Assembly (NCBI GenBank): GCA_041581135.1
Contig: JBFGCM010000065.1
Span: forward strand, 1-22,144
DNA from: JBFGCM01 sp041581135
GTDB lineage: Bacteria > Actinomycetota > Acidimicrobiia > Spongiisociales > UBA5794
Reading direction: 5' to 3'
DNA: 22,144 nucleotides
The first letter of the stretch is position 1. Each line of letters begins with the position of its first letter. The notes under the pieces are model-generated. The model made no database searches. It saw only the letters and a list, made by a program, of their open reading frames with translations, and had not been told where the DNA came from. Shown in pieces: positions 8,193-15,407 of the stretch. Made by a program: the position numbers and the translations under genes.

Positions 8193-8218
8193 TTACACGT
8201 TGCTCTAGGGGGAATTTC

Positions 8219-9940
8219 GTGACCGACCATCTGATCGCTCCGCACGGCGGGGAACTCGTCGACCTGCTCGCCGGTGAAGACCGGGCAGCCGAACTCAAGG
8301 AGACCAGTCGTGACTGGCCGAGCTGGGACCTCACCGCGCGACAGCTGAACGACATAGAGTTGCTCGCCACGGGTGCCTTCTCGCCGCTGCAAGGCTTCAT
8401 GGGCCAGGGCGACTACGACTCCGTGGTGGCAGACATGCGGCTCGCCGACGGGACGCTGTGGCCGATGCCCATCACCCTGGACGTCACCGAGGAAGCCGCC
8501 GAAGGTTTGCAGGTGGGCGATTCCGTGGCACTCCGTGACCCCGAGGGTGTGATGATCGCGGCGTTGCGCATCGAGGACATCTGGCGCCCCGACCTCGCCC
8601 ACGAGGCGCAGCAGGTGTTCGGCACCACCGACGAGACGCATCCGGCGGTGGCGCACCTCACGCGCCAGACCAACCCGGTGTACCTCGGTGGCAAGGTCGA
8701 GGCAGTCACGTTGCCCGCCCACTACGACTTCAGCCGGCTCCGCCGCACCCCGGCCGAACTTCGTGTCGAGTTCGCCCGGTTGGGCTGGACCAAGGTGGTG
8801 GCGTTCCAGACCCGTAACCCGATGCACCGTGCCCATGTCGAGCTGACCCTGCGGGCCGCCAAGGACGTCGAGGCGAACCTGCTCATCCACCCGGTGGTCG
8901 GTCTCACCAAGCCGGGCGACATCGATCACTACACGAGGGTGCGCGCCTACCAGCACGTCGTTGCCAGGTTCCCCCGCAACACTGCGATGCTGTCGCTGCT
9001 GCCACTTGCGATGCGCATGGGAGGTCCGCGGGAAGCCGTGTGGCACGCCATCATCCGCAAGAACCACGGATGCACCCACTTCATCGTCGGACGCGACCAC
9101 GCCGGCCCGGGAGTCGACTCCAACGGTGAACCGTTCTACGGGCCCTACGACGCCCAGGAGCTCCTCCAGCAGCACACCGACGAGCTCGGCGTGACGATGG
9201 TCCCGTTCAAGATGATGGTGTACGTCGAGGACCAGGATGCCTACACGCCGGTGGACGAGGTGCCCGAGGGCGTACGCACGCTCAGCATCTCCGGCACCGA
9301 CCTGCGAGAGCGGCTGAGCGAAGGTCGTGACATCCCCGAGTGGTTCACCTTCCCCGAGGTCGCCGAGGAGCTGCGCCGGACCCACCCGCCCCGGTACCGG
9401 CAGGGCTTCACCGTGTTCTTCACCGGGCTCTCCGGCTCCGGGAAGTCGACGATTGCCAACGCCCTGCTGGTCAAGCTGCTGGAGATGGGTGGCCGTCCGG
9501 TGACGCTGCTGGATGGCGACATCGTGCGCAAGAACCTGTCGTCTGAGCTGGGCTTCTCGAAGGAGCACCGGAACATCAACGTGTCGCGGATCGGGTTCGT
9601 GGCGTCCGAGATCACCAAGAACGGCGGAATCGCCATCTGTGCTCCGATCGCTCCGTACGCCAGCGTCCGCCAGGCCAACCGCGACCTCATCGAGCCGGCC
9701 GGCGGGTACATCCTGGTGCATGTGGCCACTCCCCTCGAGGTGTGTGAGCAGCGCGACCGCAAGGGCTTGTACGCCAAGGCACGCGCCGGCATCATCCCGG
9801 AGTTCACCGGCATCTCGGACCCGTACGAGGAGCCGGTCGATGCAGACGTCATCATCGACACCACGGACACCACCCCGGAGGAAGCGGCCAACCAGGTCAT
9901 CCTCCACCTCGAGAACCTGGGGTACATCGGGGCGATCTGA
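8219..9940 (+). CDS. sat-cysC: Bifunctional sulfate adenylyltransferase / adenylylsulfate kinase
   Basis: This 573-residue fusion makes APS from ATP and sulfate and phosphorylates it to PAPS, the first two steps of sulfate activation. The N-terminal part (about 1-390) is a homomeric-type ATP sulfurylase. It contains the QTRNPMHRAH nucleotide motif (197-206) and the GRDHAGPG motif (291-298). The C-terminal part (about 395-573) is an APS kinase with an intact P-loop GLSGSGKST (403-411), LDGD (431-434) and the FSKEHRNINVSRIGFVA block. The intact P-loop separates it from the inactive allosteric kinase-like domain of fungal ATP sulfurylases. The GTG start is preceded by GGGGG six bases away. The gene stands alone, and its leader contains hairpins that suggest regulation. 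A CysQ-like phosphatase, which could recycle the PAP by-product, is encoded about 2.2 kb downstream on the other strand. Confidence 0.95.
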   Translation: MTDHLIAPHGGELVDLLAGEDRAAELKETSRDWPSWDLTARQLNDIELLATGAFSPLQGFMGQGDYDSVVADMRLADGTLWPMPITLDVTEEAAEGLQVGDSVALRDPEGVMIAALRIEDIWRPDLAHEAQQVFGTTDETHPAVAHLTRQTNPVYLGGKVEAVTLPAHYDFSRLRRTPAELRVEFARLGWTKVVAFQTRNPMHRAHVELTLRAAKDVEANLLIHPVVGLTKPGDIDHYTRVRAYQHVVARFPRNTAMLSLLPLAMRMGGPREAVWHAIIRKNHGCTHFIVGRDHAGPGVDSNGEPFYGPYDAQELLQQHTDELGVTMVPFKMMVYVEDQDAYTPVDEVPEGVRTLSISGTDLRERLSEGRDIPEWFTFPEVAEELRRTHPPRYRQGFTVFFTGLSGSGKSTIANALLVKLLEMGGRPVTLLDGDIVRKNLSSELGFSKEHRNINVSRIGFVASEITKNGGIAICAPIAPYASVRQANRDLIEPAGGYILVHVATPLEVCEQRDRKGLYAKARAGIIPEFTGISDPYEEPVDADVIIDTTDTTPEEAANQVILHLENLGYIGAI

Positions 9941-10031
9941 CCGTGTGGCCCGCTCCGGCCGTGTGACTTCAGCGGGGGAGGATGCCTTGTCTCCGCCCGT
10001 GTACGTTCGATTCGGCCACACGATTCCTGGG

Positions 10032-10052
10032 GGAGAATGTGAAGCATTCTCC
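10032..10052. terminator. Hairpin 1 of three between convergent genes
   Basis: GGAGAATG (10032-10039) and CATTCTCC (10045-10052) form an 8-bp stem with a 5-base loop. It lies 91 bases past the stop of the sulfate-activation gene. There is no clear T-run. Confidence 0.5.
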
Positions 10053-10111
10053 AACCGACCGGCGGAGCCGGTCGGCGCATTCCTCCAACCGACCGGCGGA
10101 GCCGGTCGGCG
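10050..10111. repeat. Two direct copies of a 28-bp hairpin element
   Basis: The same 28 bases occur at 10050-10077 and 10084-10111. Each contains a perfect 9-bp stem CCGACCGGC/GCCGGTCGG with a GGA loop (10055-10075 and 10089-10109). The similarity extends upstream as GCATTC(C), so the duplication unit is about 33-34 bases. The second copy ends one base before the stop codon of the acetyltransferase gene. It probably acts as a bidirectional terminator for the two converging genes, or is a REP-like element. Confidence 0.65.
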
Positions 10112-10112
10112 G

Positions 10113-11138
10113 CTAGGCCAGTTTTGCGAGCTTCGCCGACGGGATCTGCCACACCGTGTCGGCGTGGTGCTCGGTGAAGCCCATGGCGTGGTTGATCGCC
10201 AGCATCGCGGCGTTGTTGTGGGCGTTGCCCGTCCAGACGCGGGTGACCTCGGGGTGCTCGGCGACGAACCGCTTGGCCATCTCGGCCTTCAGCCACTTAC
10301 CGATCCCGTTGCCCCGGAACTCCTCGAACACGCCCGTGTCGCCCTGCTGACCGAGGTCCGGAAACGAGGGGTTGAGGAACAGCTGGGTGAAGCCGACGAG
10401 GCGCTCCGAAGCGCGTTCGCGAACGGCCAGCGTGTAGCGGGCGATGCCGCGATCGGCCAACTCGGCCTCGAAGTCGGTGACGTGGTTGACGGTGAAGACC
10501 TCGTCGTTGAGATCGAGTTCGCCGAAGGGGGCGTCGTTCATCACATGGGTCAGCGCCACCACGTCGTCTCGCATGCCCGCCGGCCAGGGGCCGTCGACCC
10601 AGTACAGCTCGAAGCGGTCCAGCAGGCTTCGACCTCGCTCGATCCACCCGTCCATGAGATCGAGGTCCAGGTCGGCGACCAGCAATTCGCTGACGACCTC
10701 CACCAGCCCGGCCTCGGCACCGAGCCATCGCATGAAGGCCTCGCCGGCCGGAACTCGCGACGACGTGCCGGCCATCGCCAGGGTCCGTTCGGCTTCGATG
10801 GCCTGCCTCCCGATGCCGCCGACGAGTCGCGTTCCCAGCCCGTGGCGCCGATGGTCGGGGAGCACGCCCAGCTCGAACCACCCGATGTGCAGGTTGGCAG
10901 TGTCCTCGAGGTCCAGGTCGAGCAGGGCGGCAGCGACGATCTCATCCCCCTCCATCGCAAACCAGCGGGTCCGAGAGCGGGCGGCGGCCCGGGCGCGGAG
11001 GATCGCCGCAGTCTCGGTGACCGGCCGGGCCGGAAGCGTCGGATCCTCCTCGGCCATCAGGGCGTTGTCGAAGACGTTGAAGGCGGCGTGGAGGCCGGTG
11101 TCGGTGATCGGGTCGTCGAATCGTTCGATGCGCAGCAT
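10113..11138 (-). CDS. Tandem GNAT-domain N-acetyltransferase
   Basis: This protein of about 341 residues has two GNAT folds. The first carries the acetyl-CoA-binding motif VLPDHRRHGLGTRL near residues 92-105. The second carries VFEEFRGNGIGKWLK near 269-282, followed by TGNAHNNAAMLAINHAMGF. The C-terminal copy is the better conserved. Double-GNAT proteins of actinobacteria include mycothiol synthase (MshD) and many uncharacterised enzymes; I cannot place this one in MshD. The ATG at 11138 lies 8 bases after TAGCTT on the minus strand, a leaderless layout. GGAGGG also precedes it, but too closely for a normal ribosome-binding site. An in-frame extension to 11294 would run into the divergent oxidoreductase gene and is rejected. 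The substrate is unknown. Confidence 0.83.
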   Translation of the reverse strand: MLRIERFDDPITDTGLHAAFNVFDNALMAEEDPTLPARPVTETAAILRARAAARSRTRWFAMEGDEIVAAALLDLDLEDTANLHIGWFELGVLPDHRRHGLGTRLVGGIGRQAIEAERTLAMAGTSSRVPAGEAFMRWLGAEAGLVEVVSELLVADLDLDLMDGWIERGRSLLDRFELYWVDGPWPAGMRDDVVALTHVMNDAPFGELDLNDEVFTVNHVTDFEAELADRGIARYTLAVRERASERLVGFTQLFLNPSFPDLGQQGDTGVFEEFRGNGIGKWLKAEMAKRFVAEHPEVTRVWTGNAHNNAAMLAINHAMGFTEHHADTVWQIPSAKLAKLA

Positions 11139-11146
11139 CGCCCTCC

Positions 11147-11152
11147 AAGCTA
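11147..11152 (-). promoter_or_regulatory. Leaderless -10 box TAGCTT
   Basis: TAGCTT is followed by 8 bases and the ATG at 11138. Confidence 0.4.
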
Positions 11153-11182
11153 CCCGGACCACCACGCCCGAGACAACGCTGC

Positions 11183-12082
11183 TTGACTGCGGACATCGAG
11201 ATCGGCATCCAGCTCCCAGAGATCGAACGGGTGGTTCGGTGGCCCGAATACGTCGCCATGGCGCATGCCGCCGAGGCCGCCGGGTTCGACTCACTGTGGG
11301 TCGGCGACCACCTGCTGTACGACAAGCCGGACGGGCCGCGGGGGCCGTGGGAGTGTTGGTCGGTGCTCGCAGCCCTCGCTGCGATCACCGATCGTCCCCT
11401 GCTCGGGCCGCTGGTCTCGCCCACCGGGTTCCGCAATCCGGGGCTGCTCGCCAAGATGGCCGGCACCGTCGATGAGATCTCGGGAGGCCGGCTCGTCTTG
11501 GGTCTCGGCTCGGGCTGGAACCGCCGTGAGTACGACGCCTACGGCTTCCCGTACGACCGGCGGGTGAGCCGATTCGAGGAGGCGTTTGCGATCATCGTGG
11601 ATCTCATCCGCACCGGCACCGCGACCCTCGAAGGCACCTACCACCGCGCCGACCGGCTCCGGTTGGTGCCGCCGGCACGGCCCGACCTCCCCATCATGAT
11701 CGGCTCCACAGGTCCTCGCATGCTCTCCATCACTGCGCCCCACATGGACTGGTGGAACGAGTGGTGGAACCGCTTCGGCAACTCGCCGGACGGCCTCGTG
11801 CCGGTGGTCGGGCGGCTCGACGAGGCGCTGGTCGCCGCCGGCCGTGATCCGGCCGAGGTCACCAAGTCGGTGGCGGTGTTCGTGCAGATGCCCGGCGGTG
11901 ACGGCCGCATCATGGGAGCAGAGACGCAAGCGCCGGCGATCACAGGAGACACCGATGAGCTGGCGAATCGGCTGCTGGCGTTCTCGCCACTCGTCGACCA
12001 TCTCCAGCTCGTGGTCGATCCCATCATCGAGGAGTCCATCCACCGACTGGCACCGGTTGTGGAGCTGGTCCACGCCGGGTGA
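11183..12082 (+). CDS. LLM-class (F420-type) oxidoreductase
   Basis: This 299-residue protein has the bacterial luciferase-like TIM-barrel pattern. Features are an N-terminal strand IEIGIQLPE, the AAEAAGFDSLWVGDHLL segment, the LVSPTGFRNPGLLAKMAGTVDEISGGRLVLGLGSGWN block and the later PDLPIMIGSTGPRML. In actinobacteria most such enzymes use F420, some FMN, and the substrate cannot be predicted. The start is a TTG at 11183. No better in-frame start lies upstream before the divergent gene, and the next candidates would remove the first barrel strand. No clear -10 or ribosome-binding site was found. Its stop lies 6 bases from the stop of the convergent phosphatase gene. Confidence 0.85.
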   Translation: MTADIEIGIQLPEIERVVRWPEYVAMAHAAEAAGFDSLWVGDHLLYDKPDGPRGPWECWSVLAALAAITDRPLLGPLVSPTGFRNPGLLAKMAGTVDEISGGRLVLGLGSGWNRREYDAYGFPYDRRVSRFEEAFAIIVDLIRTGTATLEGTYHRADRLRLVPPARPDLPIMIGSTGPRMLSITAPHMDWWNEWWNRFGNSPDGLVPVVGRLDEALVAAGRDPAEVTKSVAVFVQMPGGDGRIMGAETQAPAITGDTDELANRLLAFSPLVDHLQLVVDPIIEESIHRLAPVVELVHAG

Positions 12083-12088
12083 TTAGAC

Positions 12089-12847
12089 CTAGGCGTCGAT
12101 GGTGGCGAGCACCTCACCCATGAGGCCGGGCGGCGCCGCGATGAGGCCCCGGTAGAGCGTGTCGCGCCGGTTGAACACGGGTGGCTCCCGGTCCAACGTG
12201 AGTACCTCGCCTCCGGCGCCATACACGAGGGCTACGCCGGCGGCGACATCCCACTCGTTCTTGGGCACGAGGGTCCACGTGGCAGCGGCCAGGCCGGCGG
12301 CCACCCGGGCGAGCTTGTAGGCCACCGACCCCATGGGAACGATGTCGAAGTCCTTGCCCTGGAAGCGGTCCCACTCGCCACGCTTGATCTCGCTGTTGGA
12401 GGCCAGCACCTCGCCGCCGCCCAGGCTGGTGGGCCATTCGGTCACCAGGAGGCCGTTGAGGGTGACGCCGTACCCCGGACCGCCGAGGATGAGCTCGTCG
12501 GCCGCCGGGTTGAGGATGCCGCCCATCACCGGAGTGCCCTCCTCGACCAGGCCGATGGACACGCACCACTGTGGGATGCCTTGCACGAACTCGCGGGTGC
12601 CGTCGATGGGATCGACCACCCACACCCGGCCGGCCGAGAGGCGGGACGGATCGTCGACGGTCTCCTCGCTGAGCCAGCCCTCCCCCGGCTCGGGCAGCGC
12701 CTCGCGCAGCACGGCGTCCACCGCCAGGTCGGCGGCGGTGAGCGGGTCGTCGCCCGATTTGTAGCTGTGCTCGATCTTGCCCGGGGTGAAGGGTTCGAGC
12801 GCGTCGTGGGCGAGCTTCAGTGCTTGTTCGATCCTGGCCAGACTCAC
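12089..12847 (-). CDS. cysQ: CysQ-like 3'(2'),5'-bisphosphate nucleotidase / inositol monophosphatase family
   Basis: This 252-residue cytosolic phosphatase has the full Li-sensitive metal-binding signature of the superfamily: DDPLTAAD (about residues 33-40), the LSEE metal ligand motif, VDPIDGTREF (about 78-87) and the C-terminal WDVAAG. The DPIDGTREF form and the short length favour CysQ-type enzymes, which remove the 3'-phosphate of PAP or PAPS, over inositol or histidinol-phosphate phosphatases, but this is a family-level inference. The GTG start follows GAGGAG. It begins 11 bases after the UDP-glucose dehydrogenase stop on the same strand, so the two are co-transcribed. A role with the nearby PAPS-forming enzyme is plausible. 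Confidence 0.8.
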   Translation of the reverse strand: MSLARIEQALKLAHDALEPFTPGKIEHSYKSGDDPLTAADLAVDAVLREALPEPGEGWLSEETVDDPSRLSAGRVWVVDPIDGTREFVQGIPQWCVSIGLVEEGTPVMGGILNPAADELILGGPGYGVTLNGLLVTEWPTSLGGGEVLASNSEIKRGEWDRFQGKDFDIVPMGSVAYKLARVAAGLAAATWTLVPKNEWDVAAGVALVYGAGGEVLTLDREPPVFNRRDTLYRGLIAAPPGLMGEVLATIDA

Positions 12848-12858
12848 GGTGTCTCCTC

Positions 12859-14205
12859 TCAGTCCCAGCCCGTCGACGGGCCCCGACCGATGCCGTGGTA
12901 CCGCAGGCCGGCGGCTCGTGCCGCCTCGGGGTCGATGACGTTACGGCCGTCGAAGAACAGGTCGCCGGCCATCACGTCAGCGACCCGGTCGAGGTCGAGA
13001 TGCTCGAACTGGGGCCACTCGGTGACCAGCACTGCCGCTTCGGCGCCCTCGAGGGCGGCGTAGGGATCCGTGAAGGTCCGCAACTCCGGAAACGAGTCGA
13101 CCTTGGCCACGACGGGGTCATGGGCGGTGACGATGGCGCCCAGGCCGAGCAGCTGTCTGGCGATGCCCAGGGCCGGGGCTTCGCGCACGTCGTCGGTGGC
13201 CGGCTTGAACGCCAGGCCGAGGAGCGCCACACGCCGTCCCCGCATCGGCTTCAGCCTCTTCTGCAGTGCCGCCACGGCCAGCCCCGACTGTTCCGTGTTC
13301 ACCTGTCGCACGGCGCGAAGGATCTTGGCGTCGTACCCGTAGTCCTCGGCAGTGGCTCGCAGCGCATCGATGTCCTTGCCAAAGCACGAGCCACCCCACC
13401 CGATGCCGGCGCGGAGGAACTTCGGTCCGATGCGTGGATCGAGGCCCATGGCCGCCGCCACGTCGGTGACGTCGGCACCCACCCGTTCGCAGATCTGGGC
13501 GATCTCGTTGATGAAGCTGATCTTGGTGGCGAGAAAGGCGTTCGACGCGTACTTGATGGTCTCGGCGGTGGTGATCCCTGAAGCGATCAGCTCCGGTTTG
13601 GCCGAAGGATCGCCGTTGGCGAAGGTCTGCTGCAGGATGGGCTCGTAGGCGGCCTGGACGGCCTCGAGGGCGCCCTCGTCGTCGCTGCCCAGCACGACCC
13701 GGTCCGGGTGCAGGAAGTCACGGATGGCCGAGCCTTGGCGGAGAAACTCCGGGTTCGAGACGATCGAGAATGGCACGGAGGTCTCCTCCTCCATCACGGC
13801 ACGTAGCCAGTAGCCGGTTCCGACGGGCACGGTGCTCTTGGTGACGATCACGTGGTGCCGGTCGATCGCACGGGCGATCTCACGACCGGCGGCCTCCACG
13901 GCTCCCATGTCGGCGTTCCCGCCCTCGCCCTGGGGCGTGCCCACACAGAGGAACACGAGATCGGAAGCGTCCATGGCGGTGCGGACGTCGGCGGTGAAGG
14001 AGAGCGTGCCCTTCTGCACCTGAATGGCGAGGAGGTCGTCGAGTCCGGGCTCGAAGAATGGTGGCTCACCCGCCTGCAGCGATCGCAGTTTGGTGGGGTC
14101 GACTTCGAGTCCGATGACGCGGTGGCCGAGTGCGGCGAAGCAGGCCGCTACGACCGTGCCGACGTACCCGGTGCCGACGACCGCGATTCTCTGTTCCCTG
14201 TGCAT
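12859..14205 (-). CDS. ugd: UDP-glucose 6-dehydrogenase
   Basis: This 448-residue enzyme oxidises UDP-glucose to UDP-glucuronate with two NAD+, supplying uronic acid precursors for surface polysaccharides. It has the N-terminal NAD-binding motif VVGTGYVGTVVA (9-20). It also has the central KSTVPVGTG and SNPEFLRQGSA segments, the substrate-binding KYASNAFLATKISFINE (about 218-234) and the catalytic cysteine C274 in WGGSCFGKD. A C-terminal UDP-binding domain includes LGLAFKPATDDVREAP. The length matches the family. The ATG at 14205 directly follows AGGGGGAATTCCG; the extension to 14385 would include the promoter and hairpin region. It leads a two-gene unit with the CysQ-like phosphatase. Confidence 0.95.
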   Translation of the reverse strand: MHREQRIAVVGTGYVGTVVAACFAALGHRVIGLEVDPTKLRSLQAGEPPFFEPGLDDLLAIQVQKGTLSFTADVRTAMDASDLVFLCVGTPQGEGGNADMGAVEAAGREIARAIDRHHVIVTKSTVPVGTGYWLRAVMEEETSVPFSIVSNPEFLRQGSAIRDFLHPDRVVLGSDDEGALEAVQAAYEPILQQTFANGDPSAKPELIASGITTAETIKYASNAFLATKISFINEIAQICERVGADVTDVAAAMGLDPRIGPKFLRAGIGWGGSCFGKDIDALRATAEDYGYDAKILRAVRQVNTEQSGLAVAALQKRLKPMRGRRVALLGLAFKPATDDVREAPALGIARQLLGLGAIVTAHDPVVAKVDSFPELRTFTDPYAALEGAEAAVLVTEWPQFEHLDLDRVADVMAGDLFFDGRNVIDPEAARAAGLRYHGIGRGPSTGWD

Positions 14206-14251
14206 CGGAATTCCCCCTGGTTGACCGGATCCCCTGCCCCGGCACCACTCT

Positions 14252-14276
14252 GTGTGGTTGGCCCACACCGATAGTA
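14252..14276 (-). promoter_or_regulatory. ugd promoter (TACTAT) and leader hairpin
   Basis: On the minus strand, TACTAT (14276-14271) is a good -10 about 65 bases before the ATG. Just after it a stem GTGTGG/CCACAC (14252-14257 with 14263-14268, 5-base loop) lies near the expected RNA 5' end, and the AGGGGGAATT element precedes the start. Confidence 0.45.
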
Positions 14277-14357
14277 CAGGCACCAGCCTATCAGGGGAAG
14301 GTGGGATCGCTGCCGTCCGTAGCCGGCCGGCCCGGCGCCCCTGGGGCACAACAGAGA

Positions 14358-14379
14358 GGGGCCGGCTGGTGCCGGCCCC
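14358..14379 (-). terminator. Intrinsic terminator of the repeat-protein gene
   Basis: A perfect 9-bp stem GGGGCCGGC/GCCGGCCCC with a 4-base loop begins 27 bases after the stop at 14406. On the minus strand it is followed by TCTCTGTTGTG, moderately T-rich. A weaker CTTCG/CGAAG hairpin (14391-14403) precedes it. Confidence 0.7.
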
Positions 14380-14405
14380 GCTCATGTCAGCTTCGTGACG
14401 AAGGT

Positions 14406-15224
14406 CTAGCTCTGGTCGCCCTGGATGACGGCCTTCACGCCCTCGACACCGCTGGAGGCGACGTCGCGCACGGCATTCACGGCGGATTCACCGATGTCGC
14501 CGGCGGCCTCGAAGGCACCGGTGGCGGCGGCCGAGGCGGCGTCCTCGACGCTCACGCCGATGTCCTTGGCGCCACCGATGGCGCCCGTGATGGCCCCGGT
14601 GGTGACCGCCACGATGTCGGCACCCACCTCTCCGGCGCCCTGGACGAGCCCACGAGCCGTGTTCTTGATCGTCTCGAGCGTGTCGCCACCGATCTCGCCG
14701 GCTCCGGCGATGGCGCCGGACACGGTCGCCGAGGCGGTACCGAGGACATCGCCCCCGACGTCCTTGACGCCGGTGATCATGGAGCGGCCCAGCGCCACGG
14801 CGCCGTCGGCAAGGCCGATGCCGGTCTCCTTGGTGGCGGTGATCACGCCCTCGGCGATGCCGCTGGCGGTCTTGGTGACGTCTGCGCCGATGGCGCCCGT
14901 GCCCTTGATGGCGGTACGAACGGTGTCGGACACGATGCCCACGGAGACCGTGGCGACCTCACCCACACCCTCCAGCACCCCGACCACGACACCCTTGACC
15001 GTGCGCACCAGGCCGGTGCCGACGTCGTGCACCGCATTCAAGGCGCCCGTCACGATCTCGCCGGCGGTTCCACTCGCCGCCGATGCCACATTGCCTGCAC
15101 CCTGCAGGGTCGTCACCGTTGCGTCCTTGGCGACGTCCGCGGCTCCTTCGACGATGCCACCGGTGCCACGAAGCAGCGACGTGACGCTCTTCTGTACTCG
15201 TCCGACTACGCCTTGCTCGGCCAT
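14406..15224 (-). CDS. 22-residue tandem-repeat protein (apolipoprotein/perilipin-like), unknown function
   Basis: I recognise no named family. The 272-residue product is Gly, Ala, Val, Thr and Asp/Glu rich, with almost no aromatic residues, no cysteine, no signal peptide and few Lys or Arg. After 19 residues it consists of eleven consecutive repeats of exactly 22 residues (20-261) without insertions, then half a repeat (262-272). Typical repeats begin G-x-G-[ED]-[VI]-G or G-x-K-D-[VI]-G and end in a small-small-hydrophobic triplet. An 11/22 period is the signature of long amphipathic helices that lie on lipid surfaces (apolipoproteins, synuclein, perilipin-4), so a lipid-droplet, storage-granule or membrane coat is the leading guess. 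A structural or spacer role is the alternative. The ATG at 15224 follows GGGAGGAA. It has its own terminator and diverges from a LuxR-type regulator. Confidence 0.85.
   Translation of the reverse strand: MAEQGVVGRVQKSVTSLLRGTGGIVEGAADVAKDATVTTLQGAGNVASAASGTAGEIVTGALNAVHDVGTGLVRTVKGVVVGVLEGVGEVATVSVGIVSDTVRTAIKGTGAIGADVTKTASGIAEGVITATKETGIGLADGAVALGRSMITGVKDVGGDVLGTASATVSGAIAGAGEIGGDTLETIKNTARGLVQGAGEVGADIVAVTTGAITGAIGGAKDIGVSVEDAASAAATGAFEAAGDIGESAVNAVRDVASSGVEGVKAVIQGDQS
14442..15167 (-). repeat. Eleven 66-bp coding repeats (22 residues each)
   Basis: The period is exact at protein level (11 x 66 bases). The units have diverged in sequence, so this is an old amplification held by selection on the protein and not a recent DNA satellite. 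Confidence 0.8.
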
Positions 15225-15245
15225 TGGGTTCCTCCCGTTGGTCTG

Positions 15246-15264
15246 GATCGAACGCTCTTCGATC
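15246..15264 (-). other. Leader hairpin of the repeat-protein gene
   Basis: GATCGAA (15246-15252) pairs with TTCGATC (15258-15264), a perfect 7-bp stem with a 5-base loop, 21 bases upstream of the start codon and just ahead of the GGGAGGAA ribosome-binding site. A possible -10 (CATGCT on the minus strand) lies further upstream. It may stabilise the mRNA or modulate translation. Confidence 0.45.
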
Positions 15265-15354
15265 TCTAGGCGACAGCATGCGGATCGGAGACATGTCGGT
15301 CCATGACGGGCGGTGCGCTCGGCCCGACCGCTTGCGGTCGCATTCATGGCCGGT

Positions 15355-15374
15355 CCTGGCAGGGTCCTGCCAGG
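15355..15374 (+). promoter_or_regulatory. Perfect palindrome at the LuxR-type regulator promoter
   Basis: CCTGGCAGG (15355-15363), two bases, then CCTGCCAGG (15366-15374) form a perfect 9-bp inverted repeat. It covers the expected -35 region of the promoter whose -10 is TACGCT at 15394-15399, and lies between two divergent genes. It is a strong operator candidate. It could also fold in RNA if read from elsewhere. Confidence 0.55.
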
Positions 15375-15393
15375 GCCCGAGGGCGCTTCTCGC

Positions 15394-15399
15394 TACGCT
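15394..15399 (+). promoter_or_regulatory. Leaderless -10 box TACGCT
   Basis: TACGCT is followed by 8 bases and the GTG at 15408. This selects 15408 as the start over the upstream ATG at 15303. Confidence 0.5.
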
Positions 15400-15407
15400 G
15401 TCGGGAC

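Noticed and set aside
8101..8218. A known SAM-type riboswitch upstream of the sulfate-activation gene
   Set aside because: I could not match the conserved core of SAM-I or SAM-IV elements. Only generic hairpins are supported.
8171..10054. A 627-residue minus-strand open frame antisense to the sulfate-activation gene
   Set aside because: The plus strand encodes a complete Sat-CysC fusion with all motifs. The antisense product has shadow composition (His/Val/Asp/Gly) and no recognisable domain.
14442..15167. A minisatellite or CRISPR-like array
   Set aside because: The 66-base units keep only the protein pattern and not the DNA sequence, and they lie inside a full reading frame with a ribosome-binding site and terminator.
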